From positions 1 through 20,793 of the forward strand of contig DBMK01000084.1 of NCBI GenBank assembly GCA_002298885.1: DNA of 20,793 bases. Direction: 5' to 3'. Under the pieces are notes generated by a model. The model was not told the origin of the DNA. It was given only the letters and a program-made list of their open reading frames with translations, and did not search any database. Every line of letters begins with the position of its first letter. The first letter of the stretch is position 1. Below are positions 6,601 through 13,782 of the stretch, piece by piece. This DNA is from Anaerolineaceae bacterium UBA700. Lineage in GTDB: Bacteria > Chloroflexota > Anaerolineae > Anaerolineales > Anaerolineaceae. The position numbers and the translations under genes were made by a program.

Positions 6601-9600
6601 ATCGTCGCCGCTGTACTGTACCGTGAGAGCGTGGCTGCCCGCAGCCAGCTTGACCGCGGCCGCCGTGGTGGCCTTGCCGCCGGCATCCAAAGTCACCGGC
6701 CCGCCGGAAGGCGCTCCATCCACATAGAACTGCACCGTCCCGGTGGGAGTGCCCTGGGTGGGCATGGTGTGTCCCACTGTCACGCTGTATTTCACCGCCT
6801 CTCCTGTCACCGGTGAGACCACTGCCGGTGTGAAGGTGAAGGTTGGGTTGGCCTTGTTCACCACTTGGCTGTACGGGGCGCCATTGTTGCTGTCCGCCTC
6901 GAACTGCGTGCCGTCCGCCGGCGTGTAAACCGCCGTGATGGCATGCGTCCCCGGCCACAGGTTGGCGTAGGGCACCAGTCGGATCGCCTTGCCCGTCCCG
7001 TCCAGAGTTAAGAGGCTGGCGAATTTGACATCGTCGATGAATAGCTGTACCGTCCCGGCCGGAACCGCCAGGCTCGGCGCGTTCGCCGCCACCATGATGG
7101 TCATGTCCAGCGAGGTCCCATACACGGTTGGGTTTTCGGTCGAGCTGATCGTCACCGTCACCGGCGCGGCGTTCACCGTCTGGGCGCTGTCCGCCGAGCT
7201 GCTCGGCGTGATGTTGGCGTCGCCCAGGTAGGCCGCCGAGAAGGTGTGCGCTCCGCTGGCCAGGTTGGCCGCGTCCCCGCTCACCGCCTTCCCGCTGGAC
7301 AGGTAAACTGGCGAGCCGAAAGCCTGACCATCGAGATAGAACTGCACCTGCCCCGTCGGCGCGACCTGCCCCGGGCCCACCGGCGACACGGTCGCCGTGA
7401 AGTGAACCTTTTCGCCGTAGACCGAGGGGTTGTCCGAGGATGCAACGCTGGTCGTCGAAGTGGCCTGGGTTACGCTAAGTGTCTCGCTGGCACTGCTGCT
7501 CTCCGCGTCGTTGGCATTGCCTAGGTAGGATGCACTGTAATTGTGATTGCCTGTCCCAAGAGTGGCAATATCCCCACTAACCGCCTGGCCCGCAACCAGG
7601 CTCACCGGCGAGCCGAACTCCATCCCATCCACGTAGAACTGCACTTGGCCCTGGGGCACGAACTGGCTCGGCGCAGAAGCGTTCACGCCTGCCGTAAAAT
7701 GCACCGCCGCCCCCTGGGATACCGGGTTGATCGAGACTGCAACCGTTACACTGGTCTCCGCCCTGGCTACTGTCAGCCCCTGGCCGGCAGAAGCGCTGTC
7801 GCTGAAATCCGTCCCGTTAAGGAAGCTAGCCGTAAAACTTTGCAGGCCGGCTGCCGAGGGCGTGAACTGGCACGAGCCGCTCCCGTCCGTTCCGACCGTC
7901 CCGCTGCAGCTATCCGTCCCGTTGCTCAAGCTCACCGATCCGCCTGGCACCAGGGTGCTCGGCGATTGCGCCGCCACCTGGTAGTGCACCGTCGTCGCCT
8001 CGCCATACACCGGCGAGACCGGATTGAATCCGGTGATCGTGACAGTCGTGGCGGCCGGGCCCACGTCTGGCCCTGCCGTACCAGCCGCCGGCGCTTTTCC
8101 GTTAAAGCTGCCGTCGCCGGCATAAGCAACGTGCAGATCGAGCTTGCCTGCCGAAGTGGGCGTGAAGGTGCAGCTTCCTGTACCTTCTTCATCCAATACT
8201 GCCTGGCAGGTTTCTATGCCGTTGGTCACGCTCACCTGCCCCGAGGGTGTTCCCGCTCCTGGCAGCACAGCCGTGACCTGGAAGCTGACCGTCACCGGCT
8301 GTCCCACCACCGGCGCCAGGGGCAGGTACCCCGTAATTACCGGAGCGCTGTCCGCCTTGCTCACTACTACTGTTGTCGCGAAGGTCGCAGTCACCCCCTT
8401 GTGGTAATCGTCTCCGCTGTAGATTACGCTCACCGGGTGCGTCCCCACGGGCAGAGTCGAAAGGGCGCCGCTCACCGCCTGGCTGCTTTCGTCCAGTGTC
8501 AGCGGGGCTCCGAAATTGGACCCGTCCACCACGAACTGCACCGTCCCCAATGGGGTAGGAGTTGCGGCCCCAACCGGCGAGACCGTCGTCCGCAGCGCGA
8601 ATGCCTGGCCAAACACCGGCGAAGCCACAGTAGGGGTCAGGCTGATGTCCAGGTCGCCCTTACCCACCACCTGCACCAACGGAGTGGACAGGTTGTCGCT
8701 GCCGTTGAAGCTGGCGGTGGCGGCGTAGATGCCCGTGATGGTATGGCTTCCGACCCACAAGGCCGTGTACGGCAGCAGCTTGGTCGCCTTGCCGTTCGCA
8801 TCCAGTGCCACCGGCGCGCCGTAGTTGACCCCGTCCACCTGGAACTGGACGCTGCCGATGCCGGGCGTCGCCTGGCTGGGAGCATTGGCGGTAACCGTGG
8901 CCGTGATCAGCACCGACACGCCGTAAGGGGAGGGATTCTCCGAGGAGGTCAGAACGATGGTCGTGTCGGCCTTATTGATCGTTTGAGTCTGGCTGGTTGC
9001 AGACGAAGCGCTGTAATTGGCGTCGCCCAGGAAATCGGCGCCAAAGGTGTGGGCGCCGACTGCCAGCGTGGATAGGGCCGCGCTGTCGGCGGCGTTGCCG
9101 GATAAGGCAACCGTCGAGCCGGAGTTCGCTCCATCCACCTTGAACTGAACTGGCCCGGACGATTCGCCGCTACCCGGGGCGGTGACGCTAAGGGTGGCAG
9201 TGAAGTGCACCGGCTGGCCGTAGACCGACGTAGACGCAGAAGATACCACCCCAAAGCTGGTCGAGGCTTTTGCCACGGCCGGCCCGGAGGCTGGGGCGTG
9301 GCTGGCCGGGGTAAAGTTCGCATCCCCGGTGTAGGCGGCGCTCAGGCTGGTGGCTCCCGCCGCCGGGAAGGTGATCGTGCACTGACCGGCCAAAACGTTC
9401 GCCGTGCAGGAGTGCCCGTTGCCGTCCGAAAGGGTCACCGAACCGGTGGGAGTGCCAGCACCCGGCTCAACCTGGCTGACCGTGTAGGAGAAGGTTACCG
9501 GCTGGCCCACCACCGGCGAAGCCGGGTTGAACCCGCTGATGGTCACGCTCGAACCGGCTTTCGCAACCACCGGGCCGGAGTATGGAGCGGACGTCCCGCC

Positions 9601-12324
9601 GTAGAAGCTGGCCGCCGGGGCGTAGACCGCCGAAAGGTCCGGGCTGCCGGGGGCTGTCGGCGCCAACTGGCACGAGCCGGTGCCGCCCGGCCCCAGCGTT
9701 ACCACGCAGGTGTCCGTCCCGTTGCCGACGGTCACGGTCCCGTTCGGGATACCGGTGGAGGGCGAGTTGGCGGTCACTTTTACATTTACCGTCACCGGCT
9801 GCCCTACCACCGATTCGCTCGGGCTGATGGAGGTAATCTGCGTCGTGGTCTGGGCCTTATCGATGGCGTGTGTATAGGCTGTGGAGGTGGGGACGGACAG
9901 GAAATAGTCGTCCCCTGAGTAGCTCACGGTGATGCTGTGGTCGCCGGTGGTCAGGCTGGCGACCGGCAGGCTGGTGGCCTTGCCGCTGGAATCCAGGGTT
10001 TGCGGACTGCCCAGTGGGCTGCCATCCACGTAAAACTGAACCGTTCCGGTGGGCGTACCCTGAGTGACCATTGACGGGCCGACGACCAGGTCGTAAGTCA
10101 CCGGCTGGTAGGCCGCCGGGAAATTCGCCGAAGGGGTAAAGGTGAAAGTCGGGTTGGCCTTGTTCACCACCTGGTTGAGCGACGAGGCGTTGTTGTTGCT
10201 GTCGATGAACTGCACCGGTGCCACGTCGGCGGTGTAGCGCGCCGTGATGGCGTGCGTTCCTGGCCACAGGTTCAGGTAGGGCACCGTGCGCACAGCCTGG
10301 CCCGAGCCGTTCAATGTCAGGGCCGAGCCGAAGGGAATCCCATCGATATACAACCGGACCGAACCAGCGGGCACGGCGATGCTAGGCTCATTGGCAGTGA
10401 CTGTGATGGTCATATCCAGCGTGGTGCCGTAGACAGTGGGGTTCTGGGTGGAGGCGATCGATACCGAGGTTGGCGCCTTGTTCACCGTCTCGGTCGAGTC
10501 CCCGCTGGCGCTGCCGATGGTGTTCGAGTTGCCGAGGTAGGTCGCCGAGAAGGTGTGCGACCCCACCAGGGGGAAGGCGCTGCCTAGCAGCGTATAGACG
10601 TCCGCGGTTGAGGCCGTCCCGCCAGTAAGGCTGACCGCGGCTCCGAGCGGCGCGCCGTCGAAGTAGAACTGCACCTGGCCGACGGGTGTCACCACGGAAG
10701 GTGAATTTTCGACGACCGTGGCGGTCAGGTGGAAGGGCTGGCCATAGACGCTGGTCGCGGCGGATGAGACGACGGTGGTCGTCGAGCTGTCCTGGGAAAC
10801 GGTGAAGGCGGTTGCAGGCAGGGTATTGCTGCCGTAGCTGTTACCGTCCGGCAGATAGGTCGCCGAATAGGTGTGCCCGGAAGCGACCAGGCTGGTGGTG
10901 GTTTGGCTGGTGGCCATGCCGCTGCCGTTCAGGGCCACCGGCCCGCCGAAAGCAGACCCGTCGACGTAGAACTGGACTGAGCCGGCGGGAGTGTAGGTGG
11001 ATGGCGCAGCCGGGCTGACCGTTGCAGTCAGGGAGAGCGGCTGGCCGTAGACCGGCGAAGCCACCGAACGCGTTACGGCGCTGGTGGAACCGGCCTTGTC
11101 GACGAAGATCGAATAGGACTGGTCGAAATCTCCGGCCACGTTATGCGCCCGGATGGTGAAATTATACGTCCCGGCCGCATTGGGCCTTCCTGAAAGTGAA
11201 TCGCCCGAAAGGTTTATGCCGGGGGGCAGCGAACCCGAGTAGACCGAGTAGGTTGGCGTGGGGACGCCGTCGGCCGCAAAGGTGTGTCCGGCGTAGGTTG
11301 CTCCATAAACGCCCCCGGGGGGCGCGGCGGAGGTGAATTGAGTCGGTGGGGTGTTCGAAGTATAGGTGAAGCTGTTGGGCAGAGAAGCCGTCCCGTTATC
11401 GTTGGTGATCGAGATGGAGACCGTGCCGGCGGTGTGGGCCGGGGTGACGATGGTGATCGAGGTGTCGCTGTCCACGTTGAAAGATTGCGCGGCAACCCCG
11501 CCAACGCTGACCCCGGTTACACCGGTGAAATCACTCCCGTTGATGACGACGGTATCACCCCCGGTGTCGCGCCCCGTGGAAACGGAAAGCGAGGTGGGAG
11601 ACGGCAGGGTAACGCCCGGATTCGTCGATCCGAAGGCGTCCACGTAGACGTAGCCCCAGTGGCCGCCCTGGTTGCAGCCCGCCGCGGTCACCTCCAGGGT
11701 CAGCGAATCGCCGACTGAAACCATCGAAGAATTGAAAGGCAGGTTCAGGAATTGCCATTTCATGTGGTAAACATCGCCGTTGATAATCCAGTTAGGGTTC
11801 CCATCGCCGGCGGAGGTGAACTGCTGGTACAGGGTCGTCCCTTTGGTGTCATCGGTCAGCAGGATATGCATGTAAGGCACGTCCGCCGGGCCGTGGCCGC
11901 CGGAATCCAGCACGGGAGCATAGGCAAAATAAATGTGAATGCGGCCGTCCGCTTCCACATCCCCGGGGGCGGTCGTGGTTGTCTGCCGGATGATGTTCCC
12001 GTTATTGTTCATGCCTTGAAAATTAACCACGGCAGAATGGGCTCCGAAGCGGGGTAAAGGAATGTCTGTGCCCGTGTTCGGATCATAACCGCTGCTGACG
12101 ATACCGGTATAATCATAGGAAGTGCCAGCCTTGGTCGAATAAGTTCCGCCGCTGATCCCATTGCTTAGGAAGGTGGTTACGGTCCAACCACTCAGATCGC
12201 CAGCCTCGAAATCGCCGTTGGTAAACAGGGCAAAGGCCTGCGACGAAAGGAACAAAGCCAACATAATCGCGGCTACGAAAGCCACAGGCGTCAAACGCAG
12301 TGAGCTTTTACCAGAATTATTCAT
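3604..12324 (-). CDS. Giant secreted Ig-repeat surface protein
   Basis: The protein is about 2,906 residues from ATG 12324. It begins with a signal peptide (LTPVAFVAAIMLALFLSSQAFA, in parts; likely cleavage after AFA near residue 32). Next come a beta-rich domain starting NGDFEAGDLSGWTV (33 to about 238), an IPT/TIG domain (about 239-322), a putative Ig domain (He_PIG-like, about 323-410), 23 Ig-like Big_3-type repeats of 95-110 residues (about 411-2747), and a C-terminal beta domain ending EYRIMLPAVSNP. Repeats carry the motifs SVYGQPV, GTVQFYVDG and YSGDDY. The role is probably adhesive or structural at the cell surface; no catalytic motif was seen. ATG 12324 has GGGAG 8 nt upstream and gives a normal signal peptide. 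A GTG at 12390, also with GGAGGG, would add 22 residues and cannot be ruled out. The gene is monocistronic, with a terminator just after the stop. Confidence 0.9.
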   Translation of the reverse strand: MNNSGKSSLRLTPVAFVAAIMLALFLSSQAFALFTNGDFEAGDLSGWTVTTFLSNGISGGTYSTKAGTSYDYTGIVSSGYDPNTGTDIPLPRFGAHSAVVNFQGMNNNGNIIRQTTTTAPGDVEADGRIHIYFAYAPVLDSGGHGPADVPYMHILLTDDTKGTTLYQQFTSAGDGNPNWIINGDVYHMKWQFLNLPFNSSMVSVGDSLTLEVTAAGCNQGGHWGYVYVDAFGSTNPGVTLPSPTSLSVSTGRDTGGDTVVINGSDFTGVTGVSVGGVAAQSFNVDSDTSITIVTPAHTAGTVSISITNDNGTASLPNSFTYTSNTPPTQFTSAAPPGGVYGATYAGHTFAADGVPTPTYSVYSGSLPPGINLSGDSLSGRPNAAGTYNFTIRAHNVAGDFDQSYSIFVDKAGSTSAVTRSVASPVYGQPLSLTATVSPAAPSTYTPAGSVQFYVDGSAFGGPVALNGSGMATSQTTTSLVASGHTYSATYLPDGNSYGSNTLPATAFTVSQDSSTTTVVSSAATSVYGQPFHLTATVVENSPSVVTPVGQVQFYFDGAPLGAAVSLTGGTASTADVYTLLGSAFPLVGSHTFSATYLGNSNTIGSASGDSTETVNKAPTSVSIASTQNPTVYGTTLDMTITVTANEPSIAVPAGSVRLYIDGIPFGSALTLNGSGQAVRTVPYLNLWPGTHAITARYTADVAPVQFIDSNNNASSLNQVVNKANPTFTFTPSANFPAAYQPVTYDLVVGPSMVTQGTPTGTVQFYVDGSPLGSPQTLDSSGKATSLPVASLTTGDHSITVSYSGDDYFLSVPTSTAYTHAIDKAQTTTQITSISPSESVVGQPVTVNVKVTANSPSTGIPNGTVTVGNGTDTCVVTLGPGGTGSCQLAPTAPGSPDLSAVYAPAASFYGGTSAPYSGPVVAKAGSSVTISGFNPASPVVGQPVTFSYTVSQVEPGAGTPTGSVTLSDGNGHSCTANVLAGQCTITFPAAGATSLSAAYTGDANFTPASHAPASGPAVAKASTSFGVVSSASTSVYGQPVHFTATLSVTAPGSGESSGPVQFKVDGANSGSTVALSGNAADSAALSTLAVGAHTFGADFLGDANYSASSATSQTQTINKADTTIVLTSSENPSPYGVSVLITATVTANAPSQATPGIGSVQFQVDGVNYGAPVALDANGKATKLLPYTALWVGSHTITGIYAATASFNGSDNLSTPLVQVVGKGDLDISLTPTVASPVFGQAFALRTTVSPVGAATPTPLGTVQFVVDGSNFGAPLTLDESSQAVSGALSTLPVGTHPVSVIYSGDDYHKGVTATFATTVVVSKADSAPVITGYLPLAPVVGQPVTVSFQVTAVLPGAGTPSGQVSVTNGIETCQAVLDEEGTGSCTFTPTSAGKLDLHVAYAGDGSFNGKAPAAGTAGPDVGPAATTVTITGFNPVSPVYGEATTVHYQVAAQSPSTLVPGGSVSLSNGTDSCSGTVGTDGSGSCQFTPSAAGLQSFTASFLNGTDFSDSASAGQGLTVARAETSVTVAVSINPVSQGAAVHFTAGVNASAPSQFVPQGQVQFYVDGMEFGSPVSLVAGQAVSGDIATLGTGNHNYSASYLGNANDAESSSASETLSVTQATSTTSVASSDNPSVYGEKVHFTATVSPVGPGQVAPTGQVQFYLDGQAFGSPVYLSSGKAVSGDAANLASGAHTFSAAYLGDANITPSSSADSAQTVNAAPVTVTISSTENPTVYGTSLDMTIMVAANAPSLAVPAGTVQLFIDDVKFASLLTLDGTGKAIRLVPYANLWPGTHAITAVYTPADGTQFEADSNNGAPYSQVVNKANPTFTFTPAVVSPVTGEAVKYSVTVGHTMPTQGTPTGTVQFYVDGAPSGGPVTLDAGGKATTAAAVKLAAGSHALTVQYSGDDYFLSVPVSAGYTQAIARGETHTSITGFSPLAAVVGQPVTVSVKVEGVAPASGMPSGEVVVSNGTDTCHASLDADGAGACQLAPTAPGSPSLTASYAQTAAFNASAQAPLAGPAVSKANATVSVSGFTPASATVGQAVTVNFSVQPVAPGFAVPTGSVTIDAGNGQVCTVTDITLATSCKITFNTAGMPSLSVAYSGDSSFNAYTAAAPIAGPQVAKAATSLSVSSSSSTSVYGQPVHFTATLSVNTKPDKLKFKSDGANPGGLVQFKMDGANLGDPVPVAENAAVSPDISSLAVGTHAFGAAYLGDANFLPSTADDQTQTVDMAGTTLVLESSLNPSPYGIPVLVTATVTANAPSLAVPNVGSVQFRVDDIDYGAPIPLDANGKATKLLPYTALWVGSHNVTAVYAGSGGFNPADNLSSPLVQVVVKGDLTIGLALSVDEPVFGQAFSLAATVSPTAPVTPAPTGSVRFIVDGGTPGPQLTLDGSSRAESAPLTGLSAGPHTVSIVYSGDDYYKQTTTVEATIQVKKADSAASLVDFSFTPAEASPVVGQPVTVTFKVDAVDPGKGIPSGKVTVSNGRDSCTATLAADGTGSCAYTPSTAGQPDLHVLYAGDDSFNGDSPAGGIAGPEVISAGTTVEIVNVKPAAPVFGGSVQVNFKVSQIAPSTLVPTGMVTINSGVDSCTAAIAADGTGSCVFTPSAAGPLTLTAAFGGDANFNSSASGETAGPVVAKADTAVDVTPSINPVLLDGEVHFTATLHVVASKGGLKGVSGSGPAAQPTGTVQFKVDGADFGSPVTLVNGVAGSLNLTGFSLGSHTITAQYSGNTNFNASLSTPITQKVVEGDLSKLVTPSGSGSIRYTGVVGTGTVTTLIQIPAGAVSSNTLLVFHQMAASAHPAPDGKSFNDLFTLEAYVDGALQPDFHFLKPLSVTITYVAKDWKESSLVPFVWDGSGWSSSGLEVTDRQPDLDSLNFTLTDLQSSEFALAGVHEYRIMLPAVSNP
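4411..7760 (-). repeat. Second copy of the 11-domain block (Ig domains 12-22)
   Basis: This stretch encodes Ig domains 12-22 of the giant protein in the same order of subtypes as domains 1-11 (7761-11090). Landmark motifs recur at a constant offset of about 3.34 kb. For example, the segment KLLPYTALWVGSH lies near 5411-5450 here and 8750-8790 in the other copy, an offset of 3,339 bp or 1,113 codons. Boundaries are approximate. Confidence 0.8.
5784..5861 (-). repeat. 39-bp local tandem duplication inside Ig domain 18
   Basis: GGTTGGCGCCATCC occurs at 5784 and again at 5823, a 39-bp (13-codon) offset, with related sequence after each. In protein it gives KFKSDGANPGG followed by QFKMDGANLGD, where other domains have only one such strand. 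The frame is kept. It looks like replication slippage. Confidence 0.65.
7761..11090 (-). repeat. First copy of the 11-domain block (Ig domains 1-11)
   Basis: This stretch encodes Ig domains 1-11. Subtypes run linker, S, T, F, C, C, S, T, F, C, C, where T has an LW[PV]G[ST]H motif, F has YSGDDY, and C has a cysteine pair around NGTDTC...GTGSC. The same series repeats in 4411-7760, and domain 23 (about 4085-4410) begins a third series. The DNA copies differ at many synonymous sites, so the duplication is not recent. Confidence 0.8.
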
Positions 12325-12368
12325 TCCCAATTCTCCCGAAGATATATTGCCCTGAAAATTACGCCTGA

Positions 12369-12387
12369 AAAAGGCAGCAAGCCTTTT
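12369..12387 (-). promoter_or_regulatory. Small hairpin between the two possible starts of the giant gene
   Basis: On the minus strand AAAAGGC, loop TTGCT, GCCTTTT forms a 7-bp stem ending in a T run, shaped like a minimal terminator or attenuator. It is untranslated leader if ATG 12324 is the start, but coding if GTG 12390 is used. No convincing promoter was found further upstream in 12391-12520. Confidence 0.3.
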
Positions 12388-12521
12388 CACAAGCCCTCCC
12401 CATGTTTTGGCAAACCCACAATAATACTAAAAATGCCTGAATGGATAGATTTCGTGGACTACATAAGAATATAATTTCCCCCTACCGGCTGCTATAAACT
12501 TCATGTAAAAAATTAAAAGAA

Positions 12522-12560
12522 TCCCCTCGCCTGGGTCTTGATTCCACGATGGCGAGGGGA
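12522..12560 (-). terminator. Intrinsic terminator of the Cys-rich protein gene
   Basis: TCCCCTCGCC (12522-12531) pairs perfectly with GGCGAGGGGA (12551-12560). Read on the minus strand the hairpin is followed by TTCTTTTAATTTTTT, a good U-rich tract. It lies 31 nt past the stop codon of the minus-strand gene at 12592. Confidence 0.8.
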
Positions 12561-12591
12561 TAAATCGTTATCTTCGCTTAGAAAGGCGGGG

Positions 12592-12798
12592 TTATGCTTT
12601 TTCCATCACAACCGGGCTCTTTAACTCCATAAGTTCCTTTTCGACCGACTGGATCTCGGCCTTGAGATCGACCAGGTAATGCTCAAGCCGATCAATATAT
12701 TCCTCACGGGTTAAATATACGCTTTGCGTCTGCTCCGAGCTCTGGCAGCTACAGCTACCGCCGCAGGCGCAAGTATTGGAAGATTCATCGTGTGGCAT
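12592..12798 (-). CDS. Small Cys-rich coiled-coil protein
   Basis: This is a 68-residue cytoplasmic-looking protein with no signal peptide or membrane segment. The N-terminal third holds a cysteine cluster CACGGSCSC (about residues 10-18), which could bind a metal ion. The rest (LTREEYIDRLEHYLVDLKAEIQ and onwards, in pieces) is an amphipathic helix with heptad spacing, likely to form a coiled-coil dimer. The start at ATG 12798 has AAAGGAGAG 6 nt upstream. A GTG at 12834 lies only 3 nt beyond the -10 box and would precede the predicted transcription start, so it is rejected. I recognise no named family; small proteins of this build (for example DUF5320-like) are known but the match is not certain. 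It has its own promoter and terminator, so it is a single-gene unit divergent from the ACIII operon. Confidence 0.7.
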   Translation of the reverse strand: MPHDESSNTCACGGSCSCQSSEQTQSVYLTREEYIDRLEHYLVDLKAEIQSVEKELMELKSPVVMEKA

Positions 12799-12836
12799 CT
12801 CAGTCTCTCCTTTGGGGTAGGATAATTTCTGCACTT

Positions 12837-12865
12837 ATAATACCCAATTTATCTTTATTTGTCCA
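12837..12865 (-). promoter_or_regulatory. Sigma70-like promoter of the Cys-rich protein gene
   Basis: On the minus strand TGGACA (12860-12865) matches the -35 consensus at five of six bases. A 17-nt spacer leads to TATTAT (12837-12842), five of six to the -10. Transcription would start near 12830, giving a leader of about 32 nt with a Shine-Dalgarno site before ATG 12798. Confidence 0.75.
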
Positions 12866-12939
12866 GTGGAATTAATACAATAAAGGCTTAATTTCGCCTG
12901 TAATATTAAAACTAATCCCCTATTAACCCTATCGAGGGA

Positions 12940-12976
12940 TTGATTTGTGACTAACATGGTGTAGAATATCTATAAT
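12940..12976 (+). promoter_or_regulatory. Candidate promoter region of the ACIII operon
   Basis: This stretch upstream of actA contains TTGATT (12940-12945) 16 nt before TAGAAT (12962-12967), and overlapping it TTGTGA (12945-12950) with a perfect TATAAT at 12971-12976 but a 20-nt spacer. A short inverted repeat CCCT-ATCG-AGGG (12927-12938) abuts the -35 and may be a regulator site. The start would leave a leader of about 130-150 nt before actA. Which -10 is used cannot be told by eye. Confidence 0.45.
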
Positions 12977-13117
12977 GCTTGCAAGGGGAGCTGTGGCATG
13001 TTATTTAGCCACCCGTAAAAGTTCGTCGGTCGAGCAGAGCAGCAACAAAAACACATTATCCATATCTTTTGTTTGGCCCATTTCCAGCCGGGCCATCTCG
13101 AACCAAAGGATAAAGCC

Positions 13118-13777
13118 TTGCCTCCACTTTTCTCACCTCGCAGTAATACCATCGCAAGAGCCAGCCTGATCCTATTGCCGCTCCTGCTGGTAGCGGTCGT
13201 CGTCGGGCTGGTTTTATACGGCGGTTCCAGCGCCGTCACCAATGTGGGTGTCGCCGTTCCCCAACCCGTCCCCTACCCACACAACCTGCACGTGGCCGTA
13301 CTGGGGCTGGACTGCCGCTATTGCCACGATTCGGTCGACAAGTCTTCCTTCGCTGATCTCCCCTCCACCGAGACCTGCATGTCCTGTCACAGCCAGGTGG
13401 CGTTGACCGATCCTCTCCTGGCGCCGGTGCGCGATAGCTGGCAGACCGGCAAGCCGATCCAATGGACGCGGGTCAACCAGTTACCGGATTTCGTTTATTT
13501 CAACCACGAAATCCACGTCAACAAAGGTGTAGGCTGCGAGACCTGCCATGGACGGGTCGACCAGATGACCACGGACGTCAAGGCCAACAGCTTCTATATG
13601 TCCTGGTGCCTGGACTGCCATCGCGACCCATCCAGGTTCCTGCGCCCGCTGGATAAGATTTACACCATGGGCTACAAGCCCGCCGGAGACCAGCAGGTGA
13701 TCGGGGCCCAGTTGATGAAAACGTACGACATCTTACCGTCAACCCAATTAATTAACTGTTCGATTTGCCACAGGTAA
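13118..13777 (+). CDS. actA: ACIII subunit ActA, pentaheme cytochrome c
   Basis: This 219-residue protein is the pentaheme subunit of Alternative Complex III, which passes electrons from menaquinol to a periplasmic carrier or directly to a heme-copper oxidase. Five CxxCH heme c motifs are visible: CRYCH (66), CMSCH (87), CETCH (140), CLDCH (164) and CSICH (214). One N-terminal membrane anchor (about 16-35, SLILLPLLLVAVVVGLVLYG) places the heme domain outside the membrane. The start was set at TTG 13118 because AAAGGA lies 7 nt upstream and the resulting N-terminus (MPPLFSPRSNTIARAS) suits the family. A TTG at 13073 gives 15 more residues without a good site. It is the first gene of the act operon, and its stop lies 5 nt before the actB ATG. 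Heme pattern, anchor and neighbours make the call firm. Confidence 0.92.
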   Translation: MPPLFSPRSNTIARASLILLPLLLVAVVVGLVLYGGSSAVTNVGVAVPQPVPYPHNLHVAVLGLDCRYCHDSVDKSSFADLPSTETCMSCHSQVALTDPLLAPVRDSWQTGKPIQWTRVNQLPDFVYFNHEIHVNKGVGCETCHGRVDQMTTDVKANSFYMSWCLDCHRDPSRFLRPLDKIYTMGYKPAGDQQVIGAQLMKTYDILPSTQLINCSICHR

Positions 13778-13782
13778 TCATC

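Noticed and set aside
4085..11090. Possible CRISPR-like or short tandem repeat array
   Set aside because: The repeated DNA is coding, in units of about 300 bp with diverged copies, and has no short identical repeats with unique spacers.
3643..11718. Many long plus-strand ORFs (for example 5404-6816 and 7543-9075) opposite the giant gene
   Set aside because: They are Arg/Gly/His-rich, low-complexity translations with no recognisable domain. They arise because the GC-rich repeats of the giant gene avoid stops on the complementary frame.
12940..12961. FNR- or CRP-type operator before actA
   Set aside because: TTGAT and TGTGA half-sites are present but the matching second halves are not, so only a weak half-site could be claimed.
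12975..13169. Plus-strand ORF of 64 codons between the promoter and actA
   Set aside because: It overlaps the start of actA in another frame and its translation shows no domain. It might be a leader peptide, but nothing supports that.
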